The notes under the pieces were generated by a model that searched no databases, was not told the origin of the DNA, and saw nothing but the letters and a program-made list of their open reading frames with translations. Positions 17,674 through 26,708 of a stretch of DNA of 64,000 bases are shown one piece after another (the first letter of the stretch is position 1; every line of letters starts with the position of its first letter). Position numbers and translations under genes: made by a program. The stretch is from Legionellales bacterium (GTDB taxonomy: Bacteria; Pseudomonadota; Gammaproteobacteria; UBA1113): positions 62,001-126,000 of the forward strand of contig PAPY01000021.1 in NCBI GenBank assembly GCA_002709565.1, given 5' to 3'.

Positions 17674-18675
17674 TTAGCTTTCCATTTGAAACCCTTGCTC
17701 ATTGAATAAATGCAGACAGGCGCAAACAACATACGGTGAGAAGCAGCGCTCACTGTAGCTCTCAAGATCATTCAGTGCTGTCTGAACGCGTTGCGCTCGA
17801 GTCACATCTGGATCAAAGTCAATGAATATACGCTCAACGACAAACTGTGCAACCGATATGATTTTAGCTTCTTCCATGATCTCATTATCTTTTAAACCGC
17901 GAGGAAAGCCAGAACCATCGACTAGCTCGCGATGTTGCCAGACAATGTCGGCAATCGGCCAGGGAAATTCAACTTTACTGAGAAGGTCATAGCCAATTTG
18001 TGGGTAGAGCTTATATTGCTTGGCTTTGCTTTTGTTGAGGTTAGCGCGGGTTAATAATACTTCATTTGGGATCCCAATCAAGCCTATGCAGTGTAACATG
18101 GCGGCAATACGGATAGATTCAACTTCATCTTTATTGAGGGATAACTCATTCGCTATCGCTACTGCCAACGTTGCTACACGGTATTGCTGGGTGCTGATAG
18201 CGGGGTATTTCGCTTTAACCATCGCAGATATCATACTGATAATACCCTGAAAGGTATGCTCAAGTTTATTGTGGGCTGCCTTGAGACTGCTTTCTATTTT
18301 GTGCTTGTAGAGTGCCATCGCCGAATTACTATAAAGTTCCGATTCAGTGAATGGCTTGGTGATATAACCGTAAGGTGTCGTCAATTTAGCCCGTTCTAAA
18401 ATTTCATCATCAGCAAATGCGGTTAGGTAAACAACCGGAATATCTAACTCTTCGCGGATCTTGGTGGCTGCCTGGATGCCGTCAATTTCACCTTGCAGGC
18501 TAATATCCATAAAGATCAAATCAGGTTTGTGCTGCGTTGCAATCTCAATGGCTTCTTCGCCTGAGAAGATAGCTTCACCGCCAATAATGGTATGGCCGAT
18601 TTTCTCGAGCTTCTCTTTAATATCCATTCCGGTAATGGCTTCATCTTCGACAACCATGATACGCTGTTGTTCCAT
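17674..18675 (-). CDS. response regulator with degenerate HD-GYP-like output domain
   Basis: A 333-residue cytoplasmic regulator. The N-terminal receiver has the acidic pocket VVEDE, the phosphoacceptor in [14 protein letters not shown] (Asp near residue 56) and the Lys in YGYITKPF. A short coiled linker leads to an HD-GYP-like domain in which the metal-binding HD reads HC ([11 protein letters not shown]), while [13 protein letters not shown] remains. Loss of the Asp makes cyclic-di-GMP hydrolysis doubtful. AAGGAG precedes the ATG. It begins two bases after the GAF kinase gene ends and is probably phosphorylated by that kinase. Confidence 0.85.
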   Translation of the reverse strand: MEQQRIMVVEDEAITGMDIKEKLEKIGHTIIGGEAIFSGEEAIEIATQHKPDLIFMDISLQGEIDGIQAATKIREELDIPVVYLTAFADDEILERAKLTTPYGYITKPFTESELYSNSAMALYKHKIESSLKAAHNKLEHTFQGIISMISAMVKAKYPAISTQQYRVATLAVAIANELSLNKDEVESIRIAAMLHCIGLIGIPNEVLLTRANLNKSKAKQYKLYPQIGYDLLSKVEFPWPIADIVWQHRELVDGSGFPRGLKDNEIMEEAKIISVAQFVVERIFIDFDPDVTRAQRVQTALNDLESYSERCFSPYVVCACLHLFNEQGFQMES

Positions 18676-18677
18676 TG

Positions 18678-19940
18678 TTACTCCTTAAGAGAAAATGTTA
18701 TCGCGACCTCAGTGCCATTTTGGCTATTAAAATTCACAGAGCCCCCCAGTTGTTTGGTCAGAGAACGGATGAGTGACATGCCGAGTGTTGTGCTCGTTGC
18801 AGTATCGAGACAATCTGGTAACCCTGAGCCATTATCTAGTATAGACAGTTCACAAGCTGAATGCTCGGTAATCCTGAAATTAATAGCTATTTCTGGCTGT
18901 TTCATATTGCTGTCGAATGCATGTTTAAGTGAATTGAGGATACATTCATTTATGATTAGGCCGAGAGGGATCACTTGATCAATATCAATCATTGCCTCAT
19001 CGATGGCCAGCTTGAGCTCGACTTTTTGCTGCTGTTCGTAGGAAATAGCAAGAGATTTGGTAAGGTCAGCGATGTAGCCACGAGCATCGATTTTAGCGAG
19101 ATCATTGGATTGATAGAGCTTCTCGTGCACAAGAGTCATGGCTTGGATACGGCTCTGACTTTCGCTGATAATCTCAAGTGCGACAGTATCTGTGAGCTTA
19201 TTCGACTGCAACCGTAGTAGACTGGCAATAATTTGCATATTATTTTTGACACGGTGGTAGATTTCACGCAACATGACTTCTTTTTCTTTGAGAGAGTCTT
19301 CGAGTAGCGCTTTATTGATTTGTTCTTTTTCGTAGAGTGATTTTCTGATCAATGCTTGAGCGATAAATTGGCTGGATGTTTGTGAGAGCAAGATGATGTC
19401 ACTTTCTGACCAGACTTTTTGGCGAGTAATCGCATCAAACGAAATAAAGCCTAGAACGTTATCTTGACATGTCAAAGGCACGATTAGTTTAGCCCTAACA
19501 TCGTGTTTACGCCAAAACGCTTTTTCAACCTGCCAGGTAGGAGGCAGTTCTTCGATATCGCGAATATAAATCGACTCTATGGGCTCGTGAAGCGCTTGAA
19601 ATAAAGCTGGCCAGCTATTAGCTGAGAAATCAACAAGAGTTGTTGAAAGTGTGTTATTGTTTGTGACGTTCCATTCGTGGGTACAGGTTAATGTCTGCTT
19701 ATCTTTCGAAAATAACACAATATAACAGCGGTCTATATCGATATGATTGCCGATAGAAGACAGGGTAAAATTAATACTTTCATCTATTTCATTCGGTAAA
19801 ATTTTAGAAAACTGGCGCGAAATAGTATTAATTAACTCAGCATTATCCAATTGTTTTTGCAATTTATTTTCGAGATCGACGACATCTGTTGATGAGGTGT
19901 GATTTAGCTCATCAGCTGAATCATTTAGGCTATTATTCAT
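18678..19940 (-). CDS. soluble GAF-domain histidine kinase (HisKA_2 type)
   Basis: A cytoplasmic sensor kinase of about 420 residues without TM helices. After a coiled start it has a GAF domain ([22 protein letters not shown] ... [22 protein letters not shown]), then the HisKA_2 dimerisation box [22 protein letters not shown] with the phospho-His, and a HATPase with N box [15 protein letters not shown] and G box [10 protein letters not shown]. HisKA_2 kinases often pair with the receiver gene next door, as here. The frame opens at 19952; GGAAA lies better for the ATG at 19940. It overlaps the end of kaiC. Confidence 0.88.
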   Translation of the reverse strand: MNNSLNDSADELNHTSSTDVVDLENKLQKQLDNAELINTISRQFSKILPNEIDESINFTLSSIGNHIDIDRCYIVLFSKDKQTLTCTHEWNVTNNNTLSTTLVDFSANSWPALFQALHEPIESIYIRDIEELPPTWQVEKAFWRKHDVRAKLIVPLTCQDNVLGFISFDAITRQKVWSESDIILLSQTSSQFIAQALIRKSLYEKEQINKALLEDSLKEKEVMLREIYHRVKNNMQIIASLLRLQSNKLTDTVALEIISESQSRIQAMTLVHEKLYQSNDLAKIDARGYIADLTKSLAISYEQQQKVELKLAIDEAMIDIDQVIPLGLIINECILNSLKHAFDSNMKQPEIAINFRITEHSACELSILDNGSGLPDCLDTATSTTLGMSLIRSLTKQLGGSVNFNSQNGTEVAITFSLKE

Positions 19941-21480
19941 CGCTGTTTCCATTCACTGAAGGTTCAAAAAGCTGATTTAATCGGTCATGCTCAGCGGAAG
20001 GTAGCTGAATGGGCGCATCTGAAAAAATCCCCGAAATATTTTCAAAAGTACTACCAATGGTTAACCCTTTATCAGTAACAATATATTCTCTAATGGATTT
20101 ATCGTGGGCAGATCCGCGCATTTTTAGAATCATTAAGCCGCGTCGCATTTCACCTCTCACTTCTACGTAACGGAGTAAAATTATTGTATCAACAATGGTA
20201 GCGAAATGATTGTGTAAGCTAAATGATCCGCCTACTAAACTATCAGCGTTTGATGCGAAAAAGGCAATAAGGTCGTTACTTTTTATGAGAGATGTAAGAG
20301 CAATGGTGAATTCACGAAAAGATTTTTGACTACAAATTCTTTCCATTGCACTGAGGCAGTCAAAAGCAAGTCGTTTGGGCGAAAACGCTTTAATCTCATT
20401 ACGCAGGCGAATTAAGTGATCTTCGATAGACTGTGCTTCTGGGTATAAGCAAACGATTTTGAGCAGCTTGTCCTTTTCCCATTGCTCAAAATCCATGCCC
20501 CAATTTCTTGCTAAGCTACAAAGCTGTTCGCGTGATTCTTTAAATGAAAATAGCAACACCCGTTCACCACGTACACAGCCAGCATTGAGGAATGTCGAAA
20601 CTGTCAGTGATTTCCCGGTTCCGGTGGCACCAGAGCATAAAATGATGGAATCTTGAAAAAAACCACCACCACACATTTTATCAAGTTCTATGTTACCTGA
20701 GCTTACACGAGGTTCGGGTGGTAGCTGTGGCAGTCGAATGGCTGAGAGCGGTAAAATTTCAACGCCTTGGGTTGAAACAGAAAAAGGAAATTCTCCCTTT
20801 TGGTGTGAGGTTCCACGTAGCTTAAGGATCTCAATCGTTCGACGACGATGTTCATTATCAAGAACGTTACGTAATAATATAACATTGTCAGATACAAATT
20901 CTTCAACGCGATCACGGGAAATATCACCGTATTCTGTGAGTCGTTCACAGGTAATGATAGTAGTTACCTGAAGTTGTTTTAGTGATTGTTCAAGACGGCG
21001 CATTTCATGCCGTACAGTGCCGCTGTTGTGAAATTGTGAAAAAAGAGTAGCAATGGAGTCAATGCAGACACGTTTAGCATTGATTTTTTTGATGGCGTAC
21101 TCAACCCGTGAGATAAGTGCGGTGAAATCATAGTTGCCAGCTTCAGTATGAGGTGTGCTAGGATCAACAGAAACATCGATGAATACTAACTTATCAGTAG
21201 ATTCAAACATTTCAAGTTCCCAGCCAAATGACCTGACATTAGACTTTATATCATCAGGTGCTTCTTCAAATGTCACAAAAACAGCTGGCTCGTTAAATTG
21301 TTTAATGCCAGAGTACACAAACTGGGTGCCAATAATGGTTTTGGCACTGCCTGGTGTACCTGCAACTAAAGTTGTTCGCCCTTTGGGGATGCCGCCATGA
21401 CAAATCGTATCTAAGCCTGGGATCCCGGTGTTAATTTTTTTTAGTTTAGTGAGGGGGTTGGTGTTTGGTGTGGTATCCAT
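19933..21480 (-). CDS. kaiC: KaiC-family dual RecA-like ATPase
   Basis: A 515-residue protein with the two-lobed CI-CII layout and length of cyanobacterial KaiC. CI has Walker A GTPGSAKT (41-48) and the catalytic pair E72-E73. CII has Walker A GATGTGKS (284-291), but the pair that is EE in KaiC reads K314-E315. At the two autophosphorylation positions (Ser431-Thr432 of Synechococcus) this protein has A427-T428. The CII end IREYIVTDKGLTIGSTF and a tail of about 25 residues like the KaiA-binding tail are kept. AGGAGA, inside the last codons of kaiB, serves the ATG. Role: ATPase timer or hexameric signalling hub in this operon. Confidence 0.95.
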   Translation of the reverse strand: MDTTPNTNPLTKLKKINTGIPGLDTICHGGIPKGRTTLVAGTPGSAKTIIGTQFVYSGIKQFNEPAVFVTFEEAPDDIKSNVRSFGWELEMFESTDKLVFIDVSVDPSTPHTEAGNYDFTALISRVEYAIKKINAKRVCIDSIATLFSQFHNSGTVRHEMRRLEQSLKQLQVTTIITCERLTEYGDISRDRVEEFVSDNVILLRNVLDNEHRRRTIEILKLRGTSHQKGEFPFSVSTQGVEILPLSAIRLPQLPPEPRVSSGNIELDKMCGGGFFQDSIILCSGATGTGKSLTVSTFLNAGCVRGERVLLFSFKESREQLCSLARNWGMDFEQWEKDKLLKIVCLYPEAQSIEDHLIRLRNEIKAFSPKRLAFDCLSAMERICSQKSFREFTIALTSLIKSNDLIAFFASNADSLVGGSFSLHNHFATIVDTIILLRYVEVRGEMRRGLMILKMRGSAHDKSIREYIVTDKGLTIGSTFENISGIFSDAPIQLPSAEHDRLNQLFEPSVNGNSDE

Positions 21481-21484
21481 AAAA

Positions 21485-21769
21485 TTATTCTCCTATTGTC
21501 TGTGATACTAGCTCAAGCCCAGAGAGGACCCGATCTTTGTCTGATAGGTCACCAATGATTTTTTGCTGAGGCGGTGGTGATTCTTTGATGAGCGTTGGGA
21601 TAGCGACAATTTTATTCTCCTCCGCTAACTCAGGATGTTTAATAACATCGATAGTTTGAATTTCATAATCGGACAAATTCAGATCTTGGCAAATGATTTT
21701 TAGGTTCTTTTGTGCCCGTATGGATGATGGCGTATTGCCAGTAATGAATAGCTTAAGAACACATTTCAT
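21485..21769 (-). CDS. kaiB: KaiB clock protein
   Basis: A 94-residue thioredoxin-like protein that, in the known system, changes fold and binds the CI ring of KaiC. The match to KaiB is close along the whole length: LKLFITGNTPSSIRAQKNL, IDVIKHPELAEENKIVAIPTL, PPPQQKIIGDLSDKDRVLSGLEL. The KaiB features VAIPT (cis-proline) and IIGDLSD are kept, and it lacks the CxxC of true thioredoxins. GGGAGAG lies seven bases before the ATG. It is four bases from kaiC, the standard kaiBC order. Confidence 0.96.
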   Translation of the reverse strand: MKCVLKLFITGNTPSSIRAQKNLKIICQDLNLSDYEIQTIDVIKHPELAEENKIVAIPTLIKESPPPQQKIIGDLSDKDRVLSGLELVSQTIGE

Positions 21770-21792
21770 ACACTAACTCTCCCATTGATAGG

Positions 21793-22725
21793 TTAATTGT
21801 CTTGTGATAACAGCTTTTCTCGATAGTAATTAACGAGCATCCCCATGATCTCTAACAGCATTAGTCGCCCTTCCATTGTAAAGATAGCTTCTTGTTTTTT
21901 CTTGGCGGTAGTTGTTTGTTTTTTTACTGCCAGCAAATGCATTTCGATGATATCTCGAGGAGTACCGCAGTGATCGCCAATGATATTGGCGATTTTAGCA
22001 AGAGACGGTTTCAGTTGTATTTTTTCAGTTGAGTTACTAGTAACATATTTTGTGAGTACGTCACAATAATCGATTAGTAACGCCGAAAACACATTGTCTG
22101 ATCGTTCATAAAGTGGCGCTTGTTCATGGTTTACAGAAGATAAGGGTTTTGTGCTTTGGTCAACATCGAGAAAATGATCGAGCTTTTGATTGGCAATTGC
22201 TAACGCGCTTTCTGAAAGGCTTTTTTCCTGTTCAGTTTGCAGGTTAATCGCCTCAAGTTCATGATTTTTTTCCCTAAGGACCGTATTCGCACTAGTAAGT
22301 TGTTTGTTGTATGTTGCCGCATGCCGTTTATTGAAGAGTTCACAATAGGTGGCTACTTTCTTACAAACGACATCTGGATCAATGGGCTTAATGAGATAGT
22401 CCACAGCACCAATGTTATAGCCTTTGAGTACATGTTCTTCAGATGCTTCAGACGCAGTGATAAAGATAATAGGTGTGTTAGCCATGTTCGTATTCTGGCG
22501 CATGAGTTCTGCTGTCTCAAAGCCATCCATTTCTGGCATCTGTACATCGAGTAAGACGCAGGCAAATTCATTTTCATGGCAGTAGCCTAAGGCTTCAGCG
22601 CCCGACAGAGCTGAAATAGTTCGAAGGTTATAGTCTTCAAGCGTTGCTTCAAGAGCAATGATATTGGCTGGCTTATCATCGACGATTAATATACAAGGTG
22701 GGGTTTGTTCATATTCAGCACTCAA
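21793..22725 (-). CDS. receiver protein with KaiA-like C-terminal domain
   Basis: A 310-residue protein and the best candidate for a KaiA counterpart. Residues 10-130 are a complete receiver domain: D16-D17, phosphoacceptor D60 in LLDVQMPEMDG, T90 and K113. A coiled coil follows (about 135-195). Residues about 208-306 form a helical bundle in which GTPRDIIEMHLLAVKK and EGRLMLLEIMGMLVNYYREKL align with the KaiA C-terminal stretches around VLEIHVELMD and YRLTLIDVIAHLCEMYRRS (recalled from memory); RsbU N-terminal domains share this fold. The start is TTG, set by AAGGAGG that lies within the last codons of cheR. It sits directly upstream of kaiB. Confidence 0.75.
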   Translation of the reverse strand: MSAEYEQTPPCILIVDDKPANIIALEATLEDYNLRTISALSGAEALGYCHENEFACVLLDVQMPEMDGFETAELMRQNTNMANTPIIFITASEASEEHVLKGYNIGAVDYLIKPIDPDVVCKKVATYCELFNKRHAATYNKQLTSANTVLREKNHELEAINLQTEQEKSLSESALAIANQKLDHFLDVDQSTKPLSSVNHEQAPLYERSDNVFSALLIDYCDVLTKYVTSNSTEKIQLKPSLAKIANIIGDHCGTPRDIIEMHLLAVKKQTTTAKKKQEAIFTMEGRLMLLEIMGMLVNYYREKLLSQDN

Positions 22726-22730
22726 TTTTT

Positions 22731-23621
22731 TTACCTCCTTAATAAAATTTCATCAAAGCCCTGTGGGGTTTGATTGCTAGTGATAGTTTTTTTGTAGATT
22801 TTGTGTGTGTTGCTGAAACAAGTATAGCTTTTTTCGTGAGTGGTTGATGTAAGTGACTCTTTCTTTCCCAATGCCAAAAAGCCAAAAGGGCAAAGGCTAT
22901 TATGGAGCAAGTTATGAACGCGGTCCTTTAGCTCATTGTTGAAATAAATTAGAACATTACGACAGAGTATGATATGAAATTCATTGAAAGATTCGTCTGT
23001 TACTAGGTTATGCTGTGAAAATACGATTTTATCGCGCAAGAAAGGCTTTAAAGCAGCATATTCGCCATCAATGGTAACATAGTCACTAAGAGCGGCATTG
23101 CCGCCAGCGCAATGGTAGTTTTTGTTGTATTCTTCGATATCAGTTAATGGTATTCTAGCCGCGTTGCATTGCTCAATCGCCACAGGGTTTATATCTGTAG
23201 CATAAATACGCGTGCGCTCCCACAGACCACATTCATAGAGCATAATCGCCATGGAATACGCTTCTTCGCCAGTGGCGCATCCTGCACACCAAATCCGACA
23301 GGATGGATAGGTTTGTAATGTTGGCACGATGGTATGCCTTATTGTCTGCCAAAACTCAGTATCACGAAATAAACTTGTGACGGTAACCGATATTTCATTG
23401 AGTAGTCGTATCATGCTTGCTGAGTCATATAACACTTTTGGTATAGCTTCAGCGATGGAGTTTAAGCCTTCATTTTTGACAAAACGCTTAGTCCGGCGCT
23501 TGAGTGATGCCTGGGAATAATTTCGAAAATCATAGTGGTATTTCCGATAAATCGCATCAAATAACAAATTCATCTCAATAGTTTCAAGCTGTGAATTGTT
23601 GTTCATTACGTCACATCCCAT
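22731..23621 (-). CDS. cheR: CheR-family protein glutamate methyltransferase
   Basis: SAM-dependent enzyme that methylates glutamates of signalling proteins. 296 residues: the N-terminal helical CheR domain (DFRNYSQASLKRRTKRFV), VTVTSLFRDTEFW, the SAM motif IWCAGCATGEEAYSMAIML, the adenosine-binding ATDINPVAIEQC and LCRNVLIYF. No TPR tail. No chemoreceptor gene is nearby, so its substrate is probably the hybrid kinase encoded ten bases upstream, as in CheR-linked non-chemotaxis sensor systems; this is inference. Start at 23621 or the ATG at 23606. Confidence 0.93.
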   Translation of the reverse strand: MGCDVMNNNSQLETIEMNLLFDAIYRKYHYDFRNYSQASLKRRTKRFVKNEGLNSIAEAIPKVLYDSASMIRLLNEISVTVTSLFRDTEFWQTIRHTIVPTLQTYPSCRIWCAGCATGEEAYSMAIMLYECGLWERTRIYATDINPVAIEQCNAARIPLTDIEEYNKNYHCAGGNAALSDYVTIDGEYAALKPFLRDKIVFSQHNLVTDESFNEFHIILCRNVLIYFNNELKDRVHNLLHNSLCPFGFLALGKKESLTSTTHEKSYTCFSNTHKIYKKTITSNQTPQGFDEILLRR

Positions 23622-23631
23622 CCATAGACTA

Positions 23632-26409
23632 TTATGTGAATAACCAAACTTTCAGCAAGGAGAGTAATCGCTGAGTATCGATGGGTTTTGTCATATAATC
23701 TGAAGCGCCTGATGAGAGGCACTTACTATGCTCCCCTTCAGTCACCTTGGCGGTGACGGCAATAATAGGCGTTTTGCTATAGTTCGGTATCTTTCTAATT
23801 GCTTGCATTGTTTCATGGCCATTTAATTCGGGCATCATAATATCAACTAAGATAGCATCGATATCATTGTTTGCAGTTAACAGCTCTATGGCTTTTTTGC
23901 CAGTCAACGCTGAAGATACCTCAATGGCTTGATCTTCAAGAATAGTCGACATTGCGAACACATTGCGCATGTCATCATCAATGACCAGTATTTTTTTACC
24001 GGCGAGTTCCTTACCAGGCTCAATATCATGGGAAACAATAATGGGCTTAGCATTAGGCTGGCTTTCACCCGAGTGTTGCAAGGATAAACGGGTTTCTTCA
24101 AGTAGGCGGTCATAGGCTTTGTCACCTTTGATAATGATCGACTGGGTGATTTGGCTAAGCTCAAGCTCTTGCTGCTCACTGAGCGGGGTTGCTGTGTAGA
24201 TAATGATAGGCAGTGTGGAAGCTTCTATATTGCTAGCGGTCTTAAGCAATAAAAAACCATCAATGTCTGGTGCGTCAAAATCAATGATCAAACAATCAGC
24301 GTCCTGTTGTTTCAGGGCTCTGGCGGCAGCATCATTGTTTTTGGTAATGAGAACCTGGGTTTTAGCCCCCTCTTCCTGGAGTGACTGTTGAATATATTGT
24401 CCCGTTGCTTCTCCAACAACCAAGACAGTGCTACGGCAATGGTCTGTCTGGTCCAAGTGTTGCGTGCAGGGTATTTTTACCGTAGGTTGTCTGTTTGAAT
24501 CAGTGTTAGCAAGCTCAATGGTGGGTTGGGCAAACGTTACGATACTCGAAGATGGCTGGTTTTTTAGCATTTTATTGTAGGCTGAGGGCAAGTACAGCGT
24601 GAAAGTGCTGCCTTTATTTTTTTCACTAGCAAGACTGAGTTGCCCCTGCAAGAGCTCCGCCATTTGACGCGTTATGGATAAGCCTAGACCAGTGCCAGCA
24701 TATTCGCGACTAATAGAGCCATCAACTTGTTGAAACGCATCGAATATAATCTCTTGCTTATCCTGATCAATGCCAATTCCTGTATCAGTTACCGAGAATG
24801 CAATCACCGTTTCAGCCTGAGAGAGACTTGTTAGCGCTGTATCCCAGCCAGATTGCGCGGGATAAACAGACAGGGTGACTTTACCTGCTGGCGTGAACTT
24901 AAAGGCATTTGAGAGGAGGTTCTTGAGCATCTGTAACAAACGCGTTTTGTCGGTGCTTATTGTTGGCGGTAAATTTGCTGCTAGATGAACGTTGAAGCCA
25001 ATTTTGCTCTGTGTGGCCCATTCTTCAAAGCTGCGATTAATTTTATCTTCTATTTCAGTGAGCTTGATATCTTCAATTGCTACCGTCATTGCACCAGCTT
25101 CGATCTTTGATAAGTCAAGGATGTCATTTATTAAGTGCAGGAGTTCTGAGCCAGACTCGTATATAGTACGAGCGAATTGTATTTGCTTGTCATTGAGGTT
25201 GCCTGGCTTATTCTTTGTTAACTGTTCTGACAGGATTAATAGACTATTCAATGGTGTGCGCAGCTCATGGGACATATTAGCGAGAAACTCAGATTTGTAC
25301 TTGGAGGCTGTAGCCAATTGATGTGCTTGCTCTTCAACGGCACTTTTGGCTTGTTCAATGGATTTTTTTTGTGCTTCGATTTCGGCTTTTTGTTCGGATA
25401 GCACATTGGTTTTTTCTTCAAGCTCTTCATTTGTCTGTTGGAGTTCTTCTTGTTGTACCTGTAATTCTTCTGCTTGAGCCCGGGTTTCGTCAACCAGTCG
25501 ATGAAGGTATTCGTAGCGCTGAACAGAGTTGATAGAGATAGCGAGTGTCTCTGCGATACTCGACAAAAAAGACCGTTGAATAGGGGTAAATCGTTTTAGC
25601 GTGCCGAGTTCAACAACGGCAACGGTTTCGTTATTGAAGAGTACAGGCAAAATAGCAATTTCTTTTGGTTGAACTGTCACAGCCGAAAAGACGATCGTAA
25701 GCTTATTGTCTTTGCTGGGTTTGATATATCGAGCCTTTTTGTCGAGAGCAGCCTGCCCAATCATGCCCTCGCCTAAGGCTATGGAGCTAAAGTGATCACG
25801 TTTATTGGGGTAGGCGTACCCTGCTTTCCAGAAAAGTTGCTCATTTTCGAGGGTATACAGTCCGCCAACCTCAGCATCGACATAGTCGATCAGAGAGTCA
25901 ATAAATATTTGACACAATCCATCGAGTGTATTTTCGCCACGAATAGCCTCATAGAGTTTGACGAGTCCTTCTTGTAACCATGCTTGTTCAAGTAAAGAGC
26001 GGTTGCTTTTTTTCAAATCGTCTTCAGCTTTTCTCAGTGAGCTTAGATCGTGAATAATCCCCGAAAAATATATCTTGCCATCAATCCTGAATTCGTTAAT
26101 GGTTACAAATATTGGGAATGTGTTGCCATTTTTATGTTGGCCTTCTGCTTCTCTGCCATCCCAGATAGTATGTTTGGTGCCCGTGTCGAGGTAATCTTCA
26201 ATATAGTTATCATGATTTTCACGGTGGGGAGAGGGCATGAGTATATTTATATTTTTTCCAACTAACTCAGAGTCTGTGTAACCAAACAGTATTGTGGTCG
26301 CAGGGTTGACGGTTTGAATCAGTCCTTGTTGATCAATGGTGATAACAGCGTCTGGGATAGCATTGAGAATTGTGCGAAATCGTGCTTCATCTCCTTGAGG
26401 GCTGGACAT
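23632..26409 (-). CDS. soluble hybrid histidine kinase (PAS-GAF-HisKA-HATPase-REC-REC)
   Basis: First gene of the kai operon, about 925 residues, no TM helices. Order: PAS (FRTILNAIPDAVITIDQQGLIQTVNPA), GAF (IFIDSLIDYVDAEVGGLY ... VAVVELGTLKRF), a coiled coil, HisKA with FLANMSHELRTPLNSLL, HATPase with G boxes VTDTGIGI and GTGLGLSI, a degenerate receiver, and a complete receiver (LVIDDD, VDIMMPELNG, DYMTKPID). The frame opens at 26472, but AAGGAG followed by seven bases selects the ATG at 26409 (MSSPQGDE). It probably senses a cytoplasmic cue and passes phosphate to the KaiA-like receiver and other receivers of the operon. Confidence 0.9.
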   Translation of the reverse strand: MSSPQGDEARFRTILNAIPDAVITIDQQGLIQTVNPATTILFGYTDSELVGKNINILMPSPHRENHDNYIEDYLDTGTKHTIWDGREAEGQHKNGNTFPIFVTINEFRIDGKIYFSGIIHDLSSLRKAEDDLKKSNRSLLEQAWLQEGLVKLYEAIRGENTLDGLCQIFIDSLIDYVDAEVGGLYTLENEQLFWKAGYAYPNKRDHFSSIALGEGMIGQAALDKKARYIKPSKDNKLTIVFSAVTVQPKEIAILPVLFNNETVAVVELGTLKRFTPIQRSFLSSIAETLAISINSVQRYEYLHRLVDETRAQAEELQVQQEELQQTNEELEEKTNVLSEQKAEIEAQKKSIEQAKSAVEEQAHQLATASKYKSEFLANMSHELRTPLNSLLILSEQLTKNKPGNLNDKQIQFARTIYESGSELLHLINDILDLSKIEAGAMTVAIEDIKLTEIEDKINRSFEEWATQSKIGFNVHLAANLPPTISTDKTRLLQMLKNLLSNAFKFTPAGKVTLSVYPAQSGWDTALTSLSQAETVIAFSVTDTGIGIDQDKQEIIFDAFQQVDGSISREYAGTGLGLSITRQMAELLQGQLSLASEKNKGSTFTLYLPSAYNKMLKNQPSSSIVTFAQPTIELANTDSNRQPTVKIPCTQHLDQTDHCRSTVLVVGEATGQYIQQSLQEEGAKTQVLITKNNDAAARALKQQDADCLIIDFDAPDIDGFLLLKTASNIEASTLPIIIYTATPLSEQQELELSQITQSIIIKGDKAYDRLLEETRLSLQHSGESQPNAKPIIVSHDIEPGKELAGKKILVIDDDMRNVFAMSTILEDQAIEVSSALTGKKAIELLTANNDIDAILVDIMMPELNGHETMQAIRKIPNYSKTPIIAVTAKVTEGEHSKCLSSGASDYMTKPIDTQRLLSLLKVWLFT

Positions 26410-26570
26410 TAGTATACTCCTTGTTTTGTTGCTGACGCAGCTCGGATAATGATGGGAGGCTACGGTTAGCAATGCACACGGTAACCATTATTACCGACTC
26501 TTCAATCGGGATCAAGCCAACCATTAGTTTGTAGTACCCCCCGTGATAAGGCAATGAAAGCGTTTTTGGT

Positions 26571-26615
26571 ATTCTTGCCAGGCTTGCTGTTGAGTTTGCA
26601 CTCGTGGGCAAGAAT
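26571..26615. repeat. inverted repeat over the atp promoter
   Basis: ATTCTTGCC at 26571-26579 is exactly complementary to GGCAAGAAT at 26607-26615. The right arm falls inside the spacer of the atp promoter, and the element lies in the intergenic region shared with the divergent kai operon, so it could be an operator for either unit. The rest of the 26410-26708 stretch shows no gene. Confidence 0.5.
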
Positions 26616-26624
26616 CATTATACT
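26596..26624 (+). promoter_or_regulatory. sigma70-type promoter of the atp operon
   Basis: TTGCAC (26596-26601) and TATACT (26619-26624) with an ideal 17-bp spacer, about 85 bp before the atpI start. Confidence 0.65.
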
Positions 26625-26708
26625 CTCTGCCGAAATTGGACGAGTGGCTTATAAATGGATAGATAACACCGTCAACCTGATCAGATACTAGACAAAAGGC
26701 TATCGCGA

